Positions 1 to 12,078 of a stretch of 64,000 bases of DNA are shown here, piece after piece (the first letter of the stretch is position 1; each line of letters opens with the position of its first letter). The notes under the pieces are model-generated. The model saw only the letters and a program-made list of their open reading frames with translations, was not told the DNA's origin and searched no databases. Source of the DNA: Hofstenia miamia (Eukaryota; Xenacoelomorpha; Acoela; Hofsteniidae); the NCBI GenBank assembly GCA_900660155.1, contig CABFPE010000567.1, positions 448,189 through 512,188 on the forward strand, read 5' to 3'. The translations under genes and the position numbers were made by a program.

Positions 1-1045
1 ATTATGTATATGTGGAAAATTAATACATATAAACTAAAAAGTAAAACTAAAAAAACTAAAAAAATGCAAACTAAATTAGGCCACATAAATAACACAAAAA
101 CTAGTAAAATTACATCCATGACGTCAGTAAAACACCCTCCGCCAATATCCACGACGCCTCAGGTCAAAGGCCACCCCTCTCGACCAATCACAAAAAAGTG
201 TAACGAAATACGACTCTCTATATACTACTGCTGGTAAACGTTCATGGAGACTTGTAGAGGCATTGTCACTTCTTCCAGTTACTAGATCTGATAGTAAATG
301 GTCCTCATAGTACATTCTCTTTTCATCTGACTTTCTCACAATTGTTTCGATAGATTCAAAGTTATCCGTATATCCCATCGCATTGCCTTCCTCTGTAGTT
401 TGTCTATGAGTTGCTATAATGACTTCCTGCATCCTCCCTATCCTGAGACCGAATAGGTTATGTTTGGCAATATCAACGCAGTGTAAAGTATCTTGAGCTC
501 TCGTAATGAGTAACCTTGTGCCTTTAACTTATTTAGAAGCAAAATTTTGCTTCTGCATTTTCGTAGAAGCCTTGAGACATGTTTTTCAAATGATAAGGCA
601 TTATCAATGTACACTACAAGGATTTTAATGGCTCGAAAGAGTTTGCCAGATGGGTATTGTGTAGTAGTCAAAGGAGAGCTACCCTTAGAAAAAATCACTT
701 CAACTGTTTTTTCTTCGTTCATCGATAGGTTGTTGTTATTACACCAGTCTTTCACAGCGCAGAGCACTTCTTGGGCCCTGTCTTGACCACGCGTTCCACC
801 CAGTAGGATTGTAGCATCATCTGCGTATTTTATTAAAGAGACATCATCTCCGTTCAAAACAAGATCATCATATAATAAGTTGAATAAGATTGGCCCCAGA
901 ATAGAGCCTTGGGGTATACCAGCGTTTGTGCTGAGAAGTCGCGAATTTCGCCCATTGATGTCAGCAAATTGTGTCCTGTCTAGAAGGAAGTCGCAAACTA
1001 GATTGACAACATACGGCGAGATATTCAGTTTGCCAGTCATCTAAA
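1..1045 (-). mobile_element. 5'-truncated LINE, reverse transcriptase C-terminal half
   Basis: This is the 3' part of a non-LTR retrotransposon. The frame 438-1040 contains the RT motifs GIPQGSILGPILFNLLYDDL and YADDATILLGG (catalytic YADD), followed by the palm/thumb region. The downstream part continues in another frame at 124-432, so there is at least one frameshift. Similarity stops near 1045, which fits the 5' truncation usual for LINEs. The A-rich stretch at 1-70 could be the 3' tail region. The motif style suggests the jockey/CR1 group, but the clade cannot be fixed by eye. Confidence 0.85.
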
Positions 1046-2199
1046 TATGGAGATTCTGAATATCATAGAGTATTTGTAAATTTACATATGTTCATTTGCA
1101 TGTGATTATTTAAGTTACCTTCAATACAAGTTTGTCGTTTAAGCTGTAATATTTGTTTTGCAAAGATTAAGGAAAAATGCTTTGTTTTTTTAAAGATAAG
1201 ATTTTCGTACTCTTCCAAAGAGGAATGTACAGTCGTCTCCTTCAAAAATTTAATAATACAAAATTGACAGCAAAGCTTACAATCTCAAACAAAACACTAA
1301 AAAAATAGAGATAGTCCTCTTAATGAAAAAGAATACAAAAGTCATAAACAGTATTGAGAAATCTATCAATAAAGTGGAGACATCTTCTGTTGATAAAGTA
1401 ATTAAAAAAAATAATGTATTGTTCATTTTGCCAATCTGATGAAAAAGCCAAAAGAATATTAGAATTATGAAAAATATTATGCATTCATATTTATAAGTTG
1501 AGCAAATTTTTACCAAAAACTTTAATTAGAATTGTTAAAATAAATCAGAAGATTACATCTTAGAGATATACATCATTGTATTATCGCAACAAGAACTTGC
1601 AGCTCTCCATTTTAAAATGCATCATATATTTGGTTGAAATATGTATGCTAATAGTCTGCAATCATTCTTTGATTGAATCCGATTGCATTGTCCCAAACAA
1701 GATCCAGGCAACCTTCAACGCATTAAAAATTGCTTACTGCAATAACAACTCCTAGACATAGTGATACTAAGAAAAACAAGAGTGTTTCTATTCAATATTT
1801 TGGAGCAAACAATGTAACAGATGTGCTTATTCTTGATTATCTTTTTCAAACAGCAATGAAAGATCTTCAAAATGGTGTTTCTACCAATAGAGGCGACATT
1901 CTAAGCTTTCTTAAAGCTGAATTATGTATGTAATAAGGTAGGCTATGGTTTATAAGTAAAATTTGTGTTTTTATAATGTATGATAATGATCTAACACCGG
2001 TGTTTAAGCACACATTTGATAAACAAAAATTTATTCTTTCAGAATTGTGTTTATTTATATTCTTTTCAAAATATTCTATAAAATATTTTAAAATATCTGT
2101 CTGGAAACATACTTTAAAATGTCCGAGAGGCTTACAGATCTTGTTCCTGGGTTTTCTTCATGCAGGAGCTCTCCTGTTTACCTTTTCTTGCTTGGGATG
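1046..2199. other. AT-rich stretch without recognisable gene
   Basis: Only short open frames occur here, among them a 67-codon plus-strand frame at 1730-1933 that matches nothing I recognise. No inverted repeats or splice-supported exons were seen. Confidence 0.4.
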
Positions 2200-2823
2200 A
2201 TTTATTTTAGACTATGATCAGTGGATTGGATTTGGATATTTTGTGTTGTTGAATAATAGCCACAAATGCAGCACTGAAATTTTCCACTACTCTGGTCAGT
2301 AATTTTTGCAGTAATCCTAATTTCTCTTCCAATATTGTCAATTAGTTTTTCTATTGATCTTCGATTAGCTTTATAGACTCTTTCTATCAAATATACCTAA
2401 AGAAAATAGTCTGCAGTGTTCAAGTTTGGTGAGTATAGAGACTTATGGATTTCTGTACGTGAGAAGTAATTTTGTCTTCCAGACATTATTGCTTCAAAAA
2501 TCAAGTTTTGTTTGAGCAATGAAGTGATTCCCTTTCTTGCAAGAATACAGCTGTTTCAATATTAATGTTCCTTTCTTTCACTAGCTGGAATGAACTTCCT
2601 TTTTAGCACTTTGATGAAGCATTCGCAATTTGAACTTTATTAGGAGGTTCTAGTTGGAAGGGGTAGACCAATATGGATTTCATTTATACCTTCTACACTA
2701 CCCGTGCTCCCATGATTATCTAAGAAACGCCTGATAGTGCTTCACTAGCATACTGTCTGTCAGGAAAAACATGCTGGTCGATAACCACAGAATTAGTGAA
2801 GTAAAGCACAACAATCTTGGTCC
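2200..2823 (-). mobile_element. Tc1/mariner transposase relic (C-terminal part)
   Basis: Read on the minus strand, degenerate frames give the mariner-type signature YSPNLNTADYFL followed by VYKANRRSIEKLIDNI. This corresponds to the SPDLxPxDFFLWGYLK(x)VY block around the third catalytic acid and the C-terminal helix of Tc1/mariner transposases. Upstream frames are badly broken and no terminal repeats were found. It directly abuts the left end of the hAT-like MITE at 2824. Confidence 0.5.
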
Positions 2824-3488
2824 CAGGGGTGTCACGCCATTGGGGCCCGGGCCCCCCAGAAATTTTTGCCAGTAGTAGTCTTTATAGATATTCTTAAACC
2901 AATAGATTTATCCTAACTTTTGGTAAAGGTTCTTCCGAGGTTTGATTCAGGTGGGCCTCTTTTTTTGTGCATATGTAAATCAATTTATAGGATTATAAAT
3001 TCGGATAACAAATAATTACCGGCAGATTATCTGTAGTTGATAGTTGTTTGTTTTAAATGACTTGTTTTCGAATGTTTATCCTTTTAATGCTCGGGAGATC
3101 GGTGCATATAAAGCAAAAGCGTTTGTTGACATTCCATCTATGGTAAGTAGGCCTGTATAATTTTATTTCTAATCGATTTCTCTTAAAGCCTAAGTATTCG
3201 CAATGCGTCCGCATCTAGTAGGCTATTGTGTAGTTTTACATTTTTCAATAGAAGTAATCAAAACTAGTGTTTTGAAAGAAGACTCCGTGAGACAAAATAT
3301 AAAATTGTAAAAAAGAATAAAAAATTTCTGATTGCCATAATTGTGAACAATATAAACCGGTACTGTAAAGCAAAACATGGATGTATAAATGCACATTACA
3401 GTGCAGTATTTTTTAGTAAAAATCACAAGCAACAGGCCTACATGAATATAGTTTCGCACCCCCCCAAAACAGGTGCGTGACGCCCCTG
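2824..3488. mobile_element. hAT-type MITE with 8-bp target duplication
   Basis: The left end reads CAGGGGTGTCACGC and the right end is its near-perfect inverse, GCGTGACGCCCCTG. The flanking octamers are cttggtcc (2816-2823) and ctttgtcc (3489-3496), matching at 7 of 8 positions. An 8-bp duplication and CAGGGG ends are hallmarks of the hAT superfamily. The 665-bp interior has no transposase, so this is a non-autonomous element. The G-run and C-run next to the ends extend the imperfect inverted repeat. Confidence 0.82.
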
Positions 3489-3829
3489 CTTTGTCCTATT
3501 GCGTATCGTAATACAATCATTTATAAATTTTCTTAATTTCTATCTGAAAAAGAAGGAAACATGTTTACATGAAAATTATTTACATTAAAGCAGCTCACTT
3601 TTTTGGACGATCTTGTACATTTTTAGAGTAGTCAGAATAATAGTAAAAAAATTAATTAGGAGCATTTAATGCGCAATTAGACCAAATTTCAAAAAAATGC
3701 AATTGGAAATGACAAATTTGTATCTATTTGAAGTTAGAAATAAAGGTATTTTTACCCAATCGAAAAAAACAACTTTAGAACATTACTGAAGAATCCTCAT
3801 AATATTGTAGAGTTGTAAGCAAATAGAGA
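3489..3829. other. Unassigned AT-rich sequence
   Basis: I see no open frame, repeat end or motif. It may be the decayed 3' continuation of the MULE relic that follows. Confidence 0.3.
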
Positions 3830-4700
3830 CACTCTAAATTCATCTTTTTGGTACATTTGATCCTTTGTAGTAAAGGCCTTGTCATTGAAGCCCTGTTTTG
3901 AGTCCTTAAAGTCTTTCTGTGTAATCCCTCAACACTGCATTTTTAATTAGATGAATCTATTTGTGTTTGATGTCTTTCATGGCATCTTCTTACAGTAAAA
4001 GTCTCTTGTTCAATAACAAGGAACTTATAAATATTAATCAGTGCTTTTGCTAAATTGTACTACAGCATGTAAACAGAGTTCCAGAATGACCTGCTCTTCT
4101 AAATCCTCCTTATTGCACTTGTTGAAGGCCTTATTTGGATTTTGTGTTCGCACAGGAGCACATTTGTCCAGAAGATTTGCATCTAGCAAATTAGTAAAGA
4201 TGGCCTCTACAAGATTTGTTATGCATTTAGGATGTTAATTTTTGTGTACATATGTGTCAGGGTTTTTGTGCATTTACATCAATTGGTTTCAGGGTCAGGT
4301 GTGACATAGAATAGTTAGGTGATTCCTCATTACTGGCTACATGATATAAAGCAACTATAATTGATATTTACATGCTAAACACAGAATCCAGGTTGTATTT
4401 GACAGTCATGCCATAGTAATTCTGTAAGGAATTTATAATTTGATCAGCAAGTCTTCCTTGTTACTAATCAACTTTAAACCATTAAATTTTACATTTCAAT
4501 ATTGTAACTTCAACTTTCTTAATCTTCCTCCTTTTTTCTGTACATGTCCAATCTCTTCTATTAATTCAGTACAAACACTTTCCATACTGAGTTATGTACT
4601 CTCTTTATAAGCATTGATCAGCTTAGATCATATTCCATCAGAGCTATCATATGACCCGAAACAAGCAATGATTTTTTCTGTGCCGAATTCCTGAGATAAT
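3830..4700 (-). mobile_element. Mutator-like (MULE) transposase relic
   Basis: Minus-strand fragments in several frames match the animal Mutator-like transposase family in order. They are GHVQKKGGRLRKLKL (family consensus about GHVQKRMGxRLRxLK), then LQNYYGM near a broken ALYHVASNEE (family about LQNYYGxAIR and YYHxxSTDE), then IFTNLLDANLLDKC and TQNPNKAFN (family about LLxKCLxGKTQNxNESFN). Many stops and frameshifts separate them, so the copy is old and dead. Terminal repeats were not identified. Confidence 0.6.
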
Positions 4701-5401
4701 TGGTTGTGATTACAATATTCACTGTTTATTCTCTATTAAATTTTATGCGTGTTTCAATAATCACCGTTTGCTTGCAAACTATTTTAAATAACCAAGCAGG
4801 TAGTGCTTACATAGTGTGCAAATGTCTCTGTTACACTATTGCCCTTACCGAGGGCGGTACAGAGAGGGGTCTAAAATCAGAAAAATTCATTAAAATTGTA
4901 CAATAAAAATTACAAAAAAAATTCCTTAATACCATCAAATGGAGGAAATAAGAACAATTTTTTAAGTGTTTTACAAAGATCTGGAACATGTAAAATGTAT
5001 TTCATTGAATTTTGCACTATAATGGGTCTTATGGACCCTGAAATTTTATCTCAATAAACATAAAAAATGCACATGATTTCTGTGAAGTATTTTAATTTAA
5101 GCATAAAATTTCAAAGTATTTTCATTTAAAAATATACTAGTGAAATTAGATTAGCGTAGCTAAGGCTGTCCCGTGGCACATAAACTTATAGTGATTAATT
5201 TATAGTCAAAAGAACAATGTACTATATTAAGCAAAGCATGAGTAATAATTAACTAACGTTTGCTCCTTGTCTACAATTTCTTTCTCTCAACACTGTTCCT
5301 ACTTACCCCATTTGATAATCAATAGGGTTGGTCAAATTTTTTGTGCTCAAATTCAACACCATGCACCTACTCCAAAGATCGCAAAACAAATTTCTATATT
5401 T
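4701..5401. other. Unassigned AT-rich sequence
   Basis: No supported gene, repeat boundary or transposon motif was recognised. Confidence 0.3.
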
Positions 5402-5749
5402 TTAGAATTTATAGATGTTAGCAAGTGCTTTAAATTTGTGAATTGGGTGATTTTCTTTAATTTTATCAACATATTTAGCAACATTGATTGAAATTGAGAC
5501 TAAGCACACATTCATACTATTAGGTGAATTTTGCAATTTACTTAATCTCGCCTCATTTACACCACTGGTGTTCAGTGGATCTGGTGGAACATCACCGCTC
5601 ACTGAAAAGTTTCTAAAACAACTTTGTGGTTTAATCACTGACAAAAGCATACCAACTATTCCATAACTTACAACTGGATAAGATGCCAATTTAGCTTCTC
5701 CTTTCTTCAAAACATGATCCTCTGCATCTGTGGAACTAGACAACACCAT
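5402..5749 (-). CDS. Unrecognised 115-aa open frame
   Basis: This is an uninterrupted minus-strand frame starting at ATG 5749, with an in-frame stop just upstream of 5779. It is among the longest clean frames in this part of the window. I recognise no domain. It has no convincing signal peptide or membrane segment and no repeats. The composition is mixed, with a PPDP turn and several Ser/Asn. It lies in a transposon-rich stretch without splice-linked partners, so it could be part of an unidentified mobile element or chance. Confidence 0.2.
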   Translation of the reverse strand: MVLSSSTDAEDHVLKKGEAKLASYPVVSYGIVGMLLSVIKPQSCFRNFSVSGDVPPDPLNTSGVNEARLSKLQNSPNSMNVCLVSISINVAKYVDKIKENHPIHKFKALANIYKF

Positions 5750-7739
5750 GCAAGTGCAAGGCTTGAATTTGATTACCACTTAAATGGAGCCAGCCACTAC
5801 CTCAAGTGACACTGACAGTTCTTATTTGAAACTGATTTATTTCAATTTTGTTCTAAGATACATAACCCTGACCAAGTATTTATTTGATCCGAATTTCCTG
5901 GGAATGAAACAAGAAGAATTTTTAAAGAGAGAATATTTTGTTGTAACATATTTTCTAGGCACTGGAATGGATTTTTGAAAGACTGATCATTATATTGAAT
6001 TATGATATGACAGAAGATACAAACTCCTATATACAAAGTGTTGCATGTGTTGGTTGTTAGTAAACTAGATGATTGGCAATCACATTCGTTTCTAGTTCTG
6101 AAGTTACTGTGATTTTAAATCAACTCTTGATGTGGAATTAACTGAGGAATTGAACGTTGCCTAATATAATCCTGTTGAAAACAAAACCTCTTGATGTTGG
6201 GAATTAACATACACATTTTTTGAAACTCATGTGTATTTACGTGTTCTTTATTAGATTTTTATGTTTTTATTTTGTTTAAATAACATTTTATTAATCGTTG
6301 ATAATTATTCCTTTTTCCTATTTTGTAGTACATAATGCAAAAATCTATTATTGAAGCGAAATTTGCAATTTGAAAAAAAATTGAAAAATTGCAAAAATTC
6401 CGTTTGCATTTTTGGAGTCAGTAGATGATGGTGTGCATAGTACTGAATTTTTCAAAATTGAATATTCAATAGTCTTATGCTCTCTCTAGTACCCAATTAT
6501 GCACTTAGCATTTTATTTTAAATTGGGCCTCCTCTAAAAAATTTATCTGTATTAACATGAAAATGTAAACAAACCAACTCTGTTGAAAAGTGACGACCTT
6601 TGATGTTTTTTGATGAAATTTTCAAATTTCTTTATTTGAAATAAGTTAACAAAAATTATGTCTATCATAAAACTTCAAAATTTGAATAACCCTCAGTCCT
6701 TCAGTGTGCAATTTGAAGCAATTGTCTGCATTACCAAGGACTTTACTAGAGGGGGGACTTTCGACGGACATTATCTTTTTAGAAGTCAATTATTGTATGT
6801 TAGGCCATAGGTACAAAATATTGACCTCAAATTTAGATTCTGCAGATTGCAAATCCCTCAAATTCATTAAAACACAAAATTCGATACAAATTGCAAATCA
6901 TTGTGATACTTACCCTCTACCTTAAGATCAAACTTATTAAAAAACTTTCAAGTTCATAATGAATTTAATTCAAACTGCGCAATATAAGAAATACGAAGAG
7001 ATATTTTGATTAAGAAACTATGATTAATGCTTCACAATATTATTTTATTAATGAATTAGAAAACACAATATTAAATACCGAAAAAGTCAAAATCCATTAA
7101 TATTAATTTCCGATCTTTCTGAAACCGAAAAATTATACGATCTTTATTTTCTAGAATCGCAAAACAGGGTTAAAATCAAATGACTCAATACCAGTCAGAT
7201 CGAAATTTGAGCAAATCTGAAAAACTTAAGCTAAAAATTGATCTTAATCTATATATACACACATACATGCACACATACACACATATACATACATGTATAT
7301 ATTACAATAACTTTGGTAGATTTAGTTTATATTTATACTAATTTTTCTTAATAATAATAAATAATAATGAAGTACGTTATTACTATAATAATGGCACTAC
7401 AAATTAAAACTCAAAAACTCAATTAAATTTATGGATGCAAGTCAAGCAAAAGCAAACGAAAAATTTGGAACAATGATATTTTTCATTAAATTTAAGGTTG
7501 AGATGTTCAAACAGCATCGTCTTAAAAATCGAAGTACCATGAAATATCTTAATGTTTGCTGTTCTTTCAAAGAAAATTTACCAAACGAAAAATATGATTA
7601 AAATAAAATAAATCTGTTTTTCGTTTACAAGATTTCTTAACTCCAAATATCATTAGATCTTGAGAACGCATGTTTATATTTTGGAGAATATAGTGAAATG
7701 AAGTTAAAAATACTTGTGTCATATTTGTCCCATACTAAT
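5750..7739. other. Gene-poor AT-rich sequence
   Basis: Only short shadow frames are present. A mixed CA/TA simple repeat lies at about 7250-7301. No transposon ends were found. Confidence 0.35.
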
Positions 7740-7779
7740 TTATTCATGAATTTTTGTTTCAGCTTGATTCCTTTAATTC

Positions 7780-7828
<49 letters not shown>

Positions 7829-8258
7829 ATTCCATGATGCTTAGTTGAAAAATAGTAATTGCCTTGGATAAAACAATATATGTAAATTGTGTATCACAGT
7901 TCCTTAAGTGATCGTAAATGGTTGACTGATTTTAGTGCTCTCTACTTATTTAGTTCTAGTACATGTTTTAGTCTATTGGGTTTAAATACAAAGTCTAATT
8001 TTAAATATGATGGAGTAATTATTTTCAGATCTTTTTGTAAGTTAATTGATTGGATTCTTCAATATTCAATATTAAAGTTGGATAAATAATCTTTTGTGTA
8101 ATATGATCTTTAGATTGTAGCAAGTCTTCTAGTTTTTCTTGCAGCTCTATCACTATATATGTTGGTTATTCATTATAATTGAATTATAAAGTTCTTCGCA
8201 ATTAGCGTCAATCATAAAATTGCGATGCATAATACCTTTGATTATAAATTTTTTATAT
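7740..8258 (-). mobile_element. Penelope-like 3' end (GIY-YIG region), inverted copy
   Basis: The reverse complement of about 7740-7920 matches 14260-14410 closely. Both share ccatgatgcttagttga, attgccttggat and an ELKE-type end, which in the better copy is the C-terminal tail of a GIY-YIG nuclease. The two copies are in opposite orientation 6.4 kb apart. A (TA)n tract (7780-7826) has expanded inside this copy. The rest up to 8258 probably belongs to the same element but is too decayed to read. Confidence 0.45.
7780..7826. repeat. (TA)n microsatellite
   Basis: Nearly pure TA dinucleotide run with a single TG interruption, lying inside the Penelope-like fragment. Confidence 0.9.
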
Positions 8259-8555
8259 GCAAATATCAAGGCCATACTAAAGAAAGGCCATGAACCGGAA
8301 AATTCCTCTAAATTATTGGAGGCGGGAAAAATTTAAAGCTATATTATATTCAAATTCACATAAAAACATAAATTTTAAGTATTATTCTGTAATGCTATAG
8401 ATTTTATATAAGTATGTGTATTCAATACATGTATATAGATCTAGCATTATAAAAATTGTCATATAAATTTTAAATTGGCACTATATAAGCAAAAATTTAC
8501 ATCAGTGAATAAATATGATCACTTCAAAAACGTTTGCAACTTCTTTGCATTGTTT

Positions 8556-10616
8556 TTATTGTTTTGCAGTTCCTTTGCACAGGTTACTTAAAAAAATATT
8601 CGTAGATTTTGCAATTATTTTTTGTTGGAAAGAAAATTTAAACTGATGGAAAAAGTAAATTTGCTTAAAAGCAGACTGCAACCTTTGTCGACAAAACAAA
8701 GTTTGTAAATTTTCCACACATGTATTGAAAAAACATAAGAAGTAGCAAAGTAAAGTTACTAGAGAATCCTTCGAATAACAGAGGTGACCTTGATCAATCA
8801 AATTAATATATACTTTATTTGAGCAAAGAGATGAATCTACTGCCAGATTTACTTTATCAAAATGAGCCAAATATCCAGCAATATACACTAATGTTTCAAT
8901 TGTATCTTGAGTAAGATTTTTTTACGTATTCCATGGAGAGCATGTCCAATACATCAAGTTCATTATCAGACAACGGCACTTTGCAAAGTTCGCAAGAATG
9001 TACACTTAATAAATCGTGTGGAAGTCCTTGCAATTCCAGAACAAGCCTAGTATTGTCAATTTTGAATGTGTCCCTGATGTTACGAACGGAAATGTAATAT
9101 GGAGCACCAGCACACATTCTGAAATGCGCAAAGGATTCCTCTATAGTATCCCCACCAAAATGTCCAAGCATTACATATTGATGTTTATACGGCATATCAG
9201 TTAAAAAAGATATTTTACTATAGCAATATATGCGTTGGCTAGTCGATAAAGAGCAGAGGCTGTGTCTGTAGAAAACGATCTAACTCTGTTAGAATTAGAA
9301 ATGCATGAGATGTACTGCCCTAACTTTCCAATCTGTTCTAAAAACAACAGCTTTTCATCTTCTAGACTTGAAATTGGCGCAGATGCTATATTTCTTGATT
9401 TTATATGCCCTGTAGCGGACTTACAATTTTCAACATCAAAGAAATATCTAATAATACGAATAAATAAGAAAGTATCACCAGTTATTAATTTTGTGACTGA
9501 GTGACTTTCCAAAGCTGAAGCAGTGTAGTTGTTAAAAACTTGCAAAGCTAAAGACATTTTTGTCTTTCAATCGTTGACGGCGCAACCGAAGAACTTGTAA
9601 GTGTAGATTTTTTTACTAAAACTTTTTTGTCATGTTCGTAAAGAAGACTAATATGCTTCCATTCAGCCTTTCTAACCACCTCATCATTAGGATCACTTTG
9701 TGACATAACGTCATAAAAATTAAGTTGCTTCATTTTCTCTGTGAACCAACAATTACGAATTGATTTGATCAAATGAGTAAGATCATTAACCAAAAAAAAT
9801 GGCCGATCCACATTGTCCAAGGGATGGCGACCAAGCCAGGGGGAATCAACGGAAATCTGAAGGTGTCCAAATACGGCTTGATTTGTTAGATTACTATCTG
9901 AAATGATACCGAGCACATGCACGTTCATATCTTCTAACAAGTCACAAATATCATATATTACTTGTAAGATAAAAGTAGAGTTGAGCGATCTTATTGGTAA
10001 TAGTTTGAAAAGGAATGTCCTTGAATTGAAAACAAACTTCATTCCAACAGCAAAAACGGTTGTAGCCAGTTCAGAGAGTTGATCTATCGCATAACCAAAA
10101 ATATTTCCACCTTGATAGTCTAATTTACCAGTAACATAAACTTCATCGAAATTTAAAAAGCATGCATGTGATCGACTTGGTAAATTATCAACTACAGATT
10201 TTAAAACAGCCCTGGAGTCCATTTTAGACACGGTGGAAATTCAGTTTTTGCAGATGTCTAATACTAGGAATAGTTAAAAATTTACGAATATATTTATAGC
10301 CACTTCTTGAAATTGAATAAATTCCAAAGGAAAAAATAGTGTCTTCTATGCAGTAGTGTTCTCCCTGGTTATGACCGTAACTTGAACTTAAAAGACGAAT
10401 TTGTCGTAGTAAAAATTCTTCACGTTTTTCATGTTCAGAAGCATTTTGATCTGTAGCTGACTGATTTCCTTTTAAAAGATTTAGCACTTCATCTAGTTCA
10501 TTCCAATATTTTAACCGATATGAAGAAAGAAAAAGGAAGTTTAACCTTCGATAATTTTCTGAAACAGAGTAACTCCCAATTTCGTTCTTTCTTTTGAATA
10601 AAACAAGAGAAATCAA
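8556..10616 (-). pseudogene. P-element/THAP9-like transposase body
   Basis: Successive minus-strand frames at 10224-10616, 9548-10231, 9201-9557, 8896-9195 and 8556-8888 read as one transposase interrupted by frameshifts or small introns; the neighbouring frames overlap by 8-10 bp. The first gives YKYIRKFLTIPSIRHLQKLN, the P-type region before the catalytic core. The second holds CFLNFDEVYVTGKLDYQGG with the first acidic residues, GIISDSNLTNQAVF (second Asp) and NDLTHLIKSIRN, equivalent to the DPPHLLKxxRN block. Then come SLALQVFNN and a C-terminal QYVMLGHFGGDTIEESFAHF region. The DDE-type residues still appear present, but the protein cannot be read in a single frame. Confidence 0.85.
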
Positions 10617-11167
10617 AAATGGGACCAGAATTATTTACAGACAAAATTGTAATACCGATTTTCGAAAAATAAAACACTTGCAAATCTAAAACGTTGTCAT
10701 ATCTTTTGCCAAAGTCATTTTCAAAGTTTTCAAAGCTTATTGTGTCCGTTTTCAGAAAAGAAGAATGCTCGTCCTCTTGACGTGCACGAATTTCGGCTGA
10801 AGTTGTTTTGCTACGCTTTAAAGGAGGCTGAGTTGGAACTACAGATGGTACAATATTCGGAAAAACAGAAGGGGGCTCGATTGGAACAGAGTGTCCGCCT
10901 AAATATGAACAGTAGGAAATGCAAAATATTAGTTCAAAAATAGTTGATGTAAATATGCAAAAATATAAATTAAGTTTGGAAATCTTTATGTCAATTATAT
11001 CTATTTAAAACTAAATTTAATCATTACAATATTTCATGACTTACTTAGTTCATAATTAGAATCAAATAAAACGTAAATTTTTCAATGATTTTGAAACCTA
11101 TGAATACCGTATCTCAAAATAATATTTTATAGCATTTTATATAAAAAATTTACTAGTTAAATAAAAT

Positions 11168-11394
11168 CATTCAATATTAAGCGAACCTTGAACTTTTTTC
11201 AACGATACATCTTTGGGGAAGTGCAATGCACATACTGTCATATTTGAAGTGATTTCTGAAGCATCTATCTTATTTGGTAAGCTCTGCAGTCACAATTGCA
11301 ATCGTTCTGGATCTTTGGGAAAACGATACAGAGAAACAGAAGGGGTTTCATAATATCCTGTTTTACACCCTCCTACAGAGCAGCTACGTACCAT
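11168..11394 (-). pseudogene. THAP domain, N-terminal exon of the P-like transposase
   Basis: From ATG 11394 the frame reads MVRSCSVGGCKTGYY, with FPKDPERL and later VCALHFPKD. These are the C2CH zinc ligands (Cys5, Cys10, then Cys and His) and FPxD box of a THAP DNA-binding domain. One in-frame TGA stands where a conserved tryptophan is expected, so this copy would not make a full domain without readthrough. It is on the same strand as the transposase body and about 550 bp upstream of it. Confidence 0.75.
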
Positions 11395-11520
11395 ATGTAA
11401 TTGTAATGCAAGATAGCGTAATGAACTGTAGTAAGGAAGACTGAGCAGAAATTTTAATATTGCTGCGCTATTTTTTCTATTACTAGAGGGTGACCACTTA
11501 CGTAATTATTTTCTGTGTGT

Positions 11521-11673
11521 ATGCGGGAAATGCCTCGTAAATGCATTATTGCATCATGTAAATCAAACTACGAAAGCAAAGACAAGCATATCAAAACATT
11601 TTCATTTCCTACAGATGCAGATGAGCGGGAAATATGGCGAAATATATCTTTAAATTTTTCCCGCCTCCAATAA
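11521..11673 (+). pseudogene. Second THAP-domain start, divergent, cut by the element end
   Basis: The plus-strand frame begins at ATG 11521 (or 11530) and reads MPRKCIIASCKSNYES, then KTFSFPTDADEREIW. This is a clear THAP N-terminus: CxxxxC pair, KSxY, FxFPxD and a Trp. After 50 codons it runs into the right inverted end and stops. The distal Cys-His ligands are missing. It lies head-to-head with the minus-strand THAP exon, 126 bp apart. It may be a captured THAP exon, a second element gene or the remnant of a nested element. Confidence 0.65.
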
Positions 11674-11760
11674 TCTAGAGAAATTTTCCGGTTCATGGCC
11701 TTTCTTTAGTATGGCCTTGGCAAATATATATAAATGTATACCGGTATATGTACACATATA

Positions 11761-12042
11761 CGGGCTTTAGATACTATGGGATTTGTATGCACCGCCCGCA
11801 ATTTCCGATTTTCCATAATATCCTTTTTTGATAGAAAGCCAGAATAATTCACTTTATCCAAAAATTTCTACATTGCGCATTTGGAATAAGGGTCTAATTT
11901 CTTATGGATGAGTTTCAAGTTTTTTCCAAAAAAATTGTTTTGACCCGTATCCAGTGCACTCCGCCATAGTATCTAGCGCTCATCTAGATTTTTTTGTATC
12001 CACCGCCTTGTAGATATTTTAAAATTTTGTATCAAAAGCCCA
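11761..12042. mobile_element. Short TA-flanked MITE
   Basis: The left end is CGGGCTTTAGATAC and the right end is the inverse of TGGGCTTTTGATAC, 12 of 14 matching. TA lies at both flanks inside (TA)-rich sequence. The 282-bp body has no coding capacity and contains an inverted CACCGCC/GGCGGTG pair. The ends and TA flanks point to the Tc1/mariner group. Confidence 0.5.
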
Positions 12043-12078
12043 TATATATATATATGTATATATATATACATATATATA

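Larger units (their letters stand above)
8267..11719 (-). mobile_element. P-superfamily (THAP) DNA transposon, structurally complete
   Basis: The left end starts CAAGGCCATACTAAAG and the right end is its inverse, CTTTAGTATGGCCTTG. The inverted ends run about 70-80 bp with only a few mismatches. The element is flanked on both sides by gcaaatat (8259-8266 and 11720-11727), a perfect 8-bp target duplication, which is the size P elements make. The 3453-bp body carries a minus-strand transposase in overlapping broken frames (8556-10616), a minus-strand THAP exon (11168-11394) and a second THAP start on the plus strand (11521-11673). Well-preserved ends with few coding breaks suggest a fairly young insertion. 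Confidence 0.93.

Noticed and set aside
1277-1516. 79-codon hydrophobic frame as a membrane protein
   Set aside because: AT-rich DNA readily gives Phe/Ile/Leu-rich frames; no splice or homology support.
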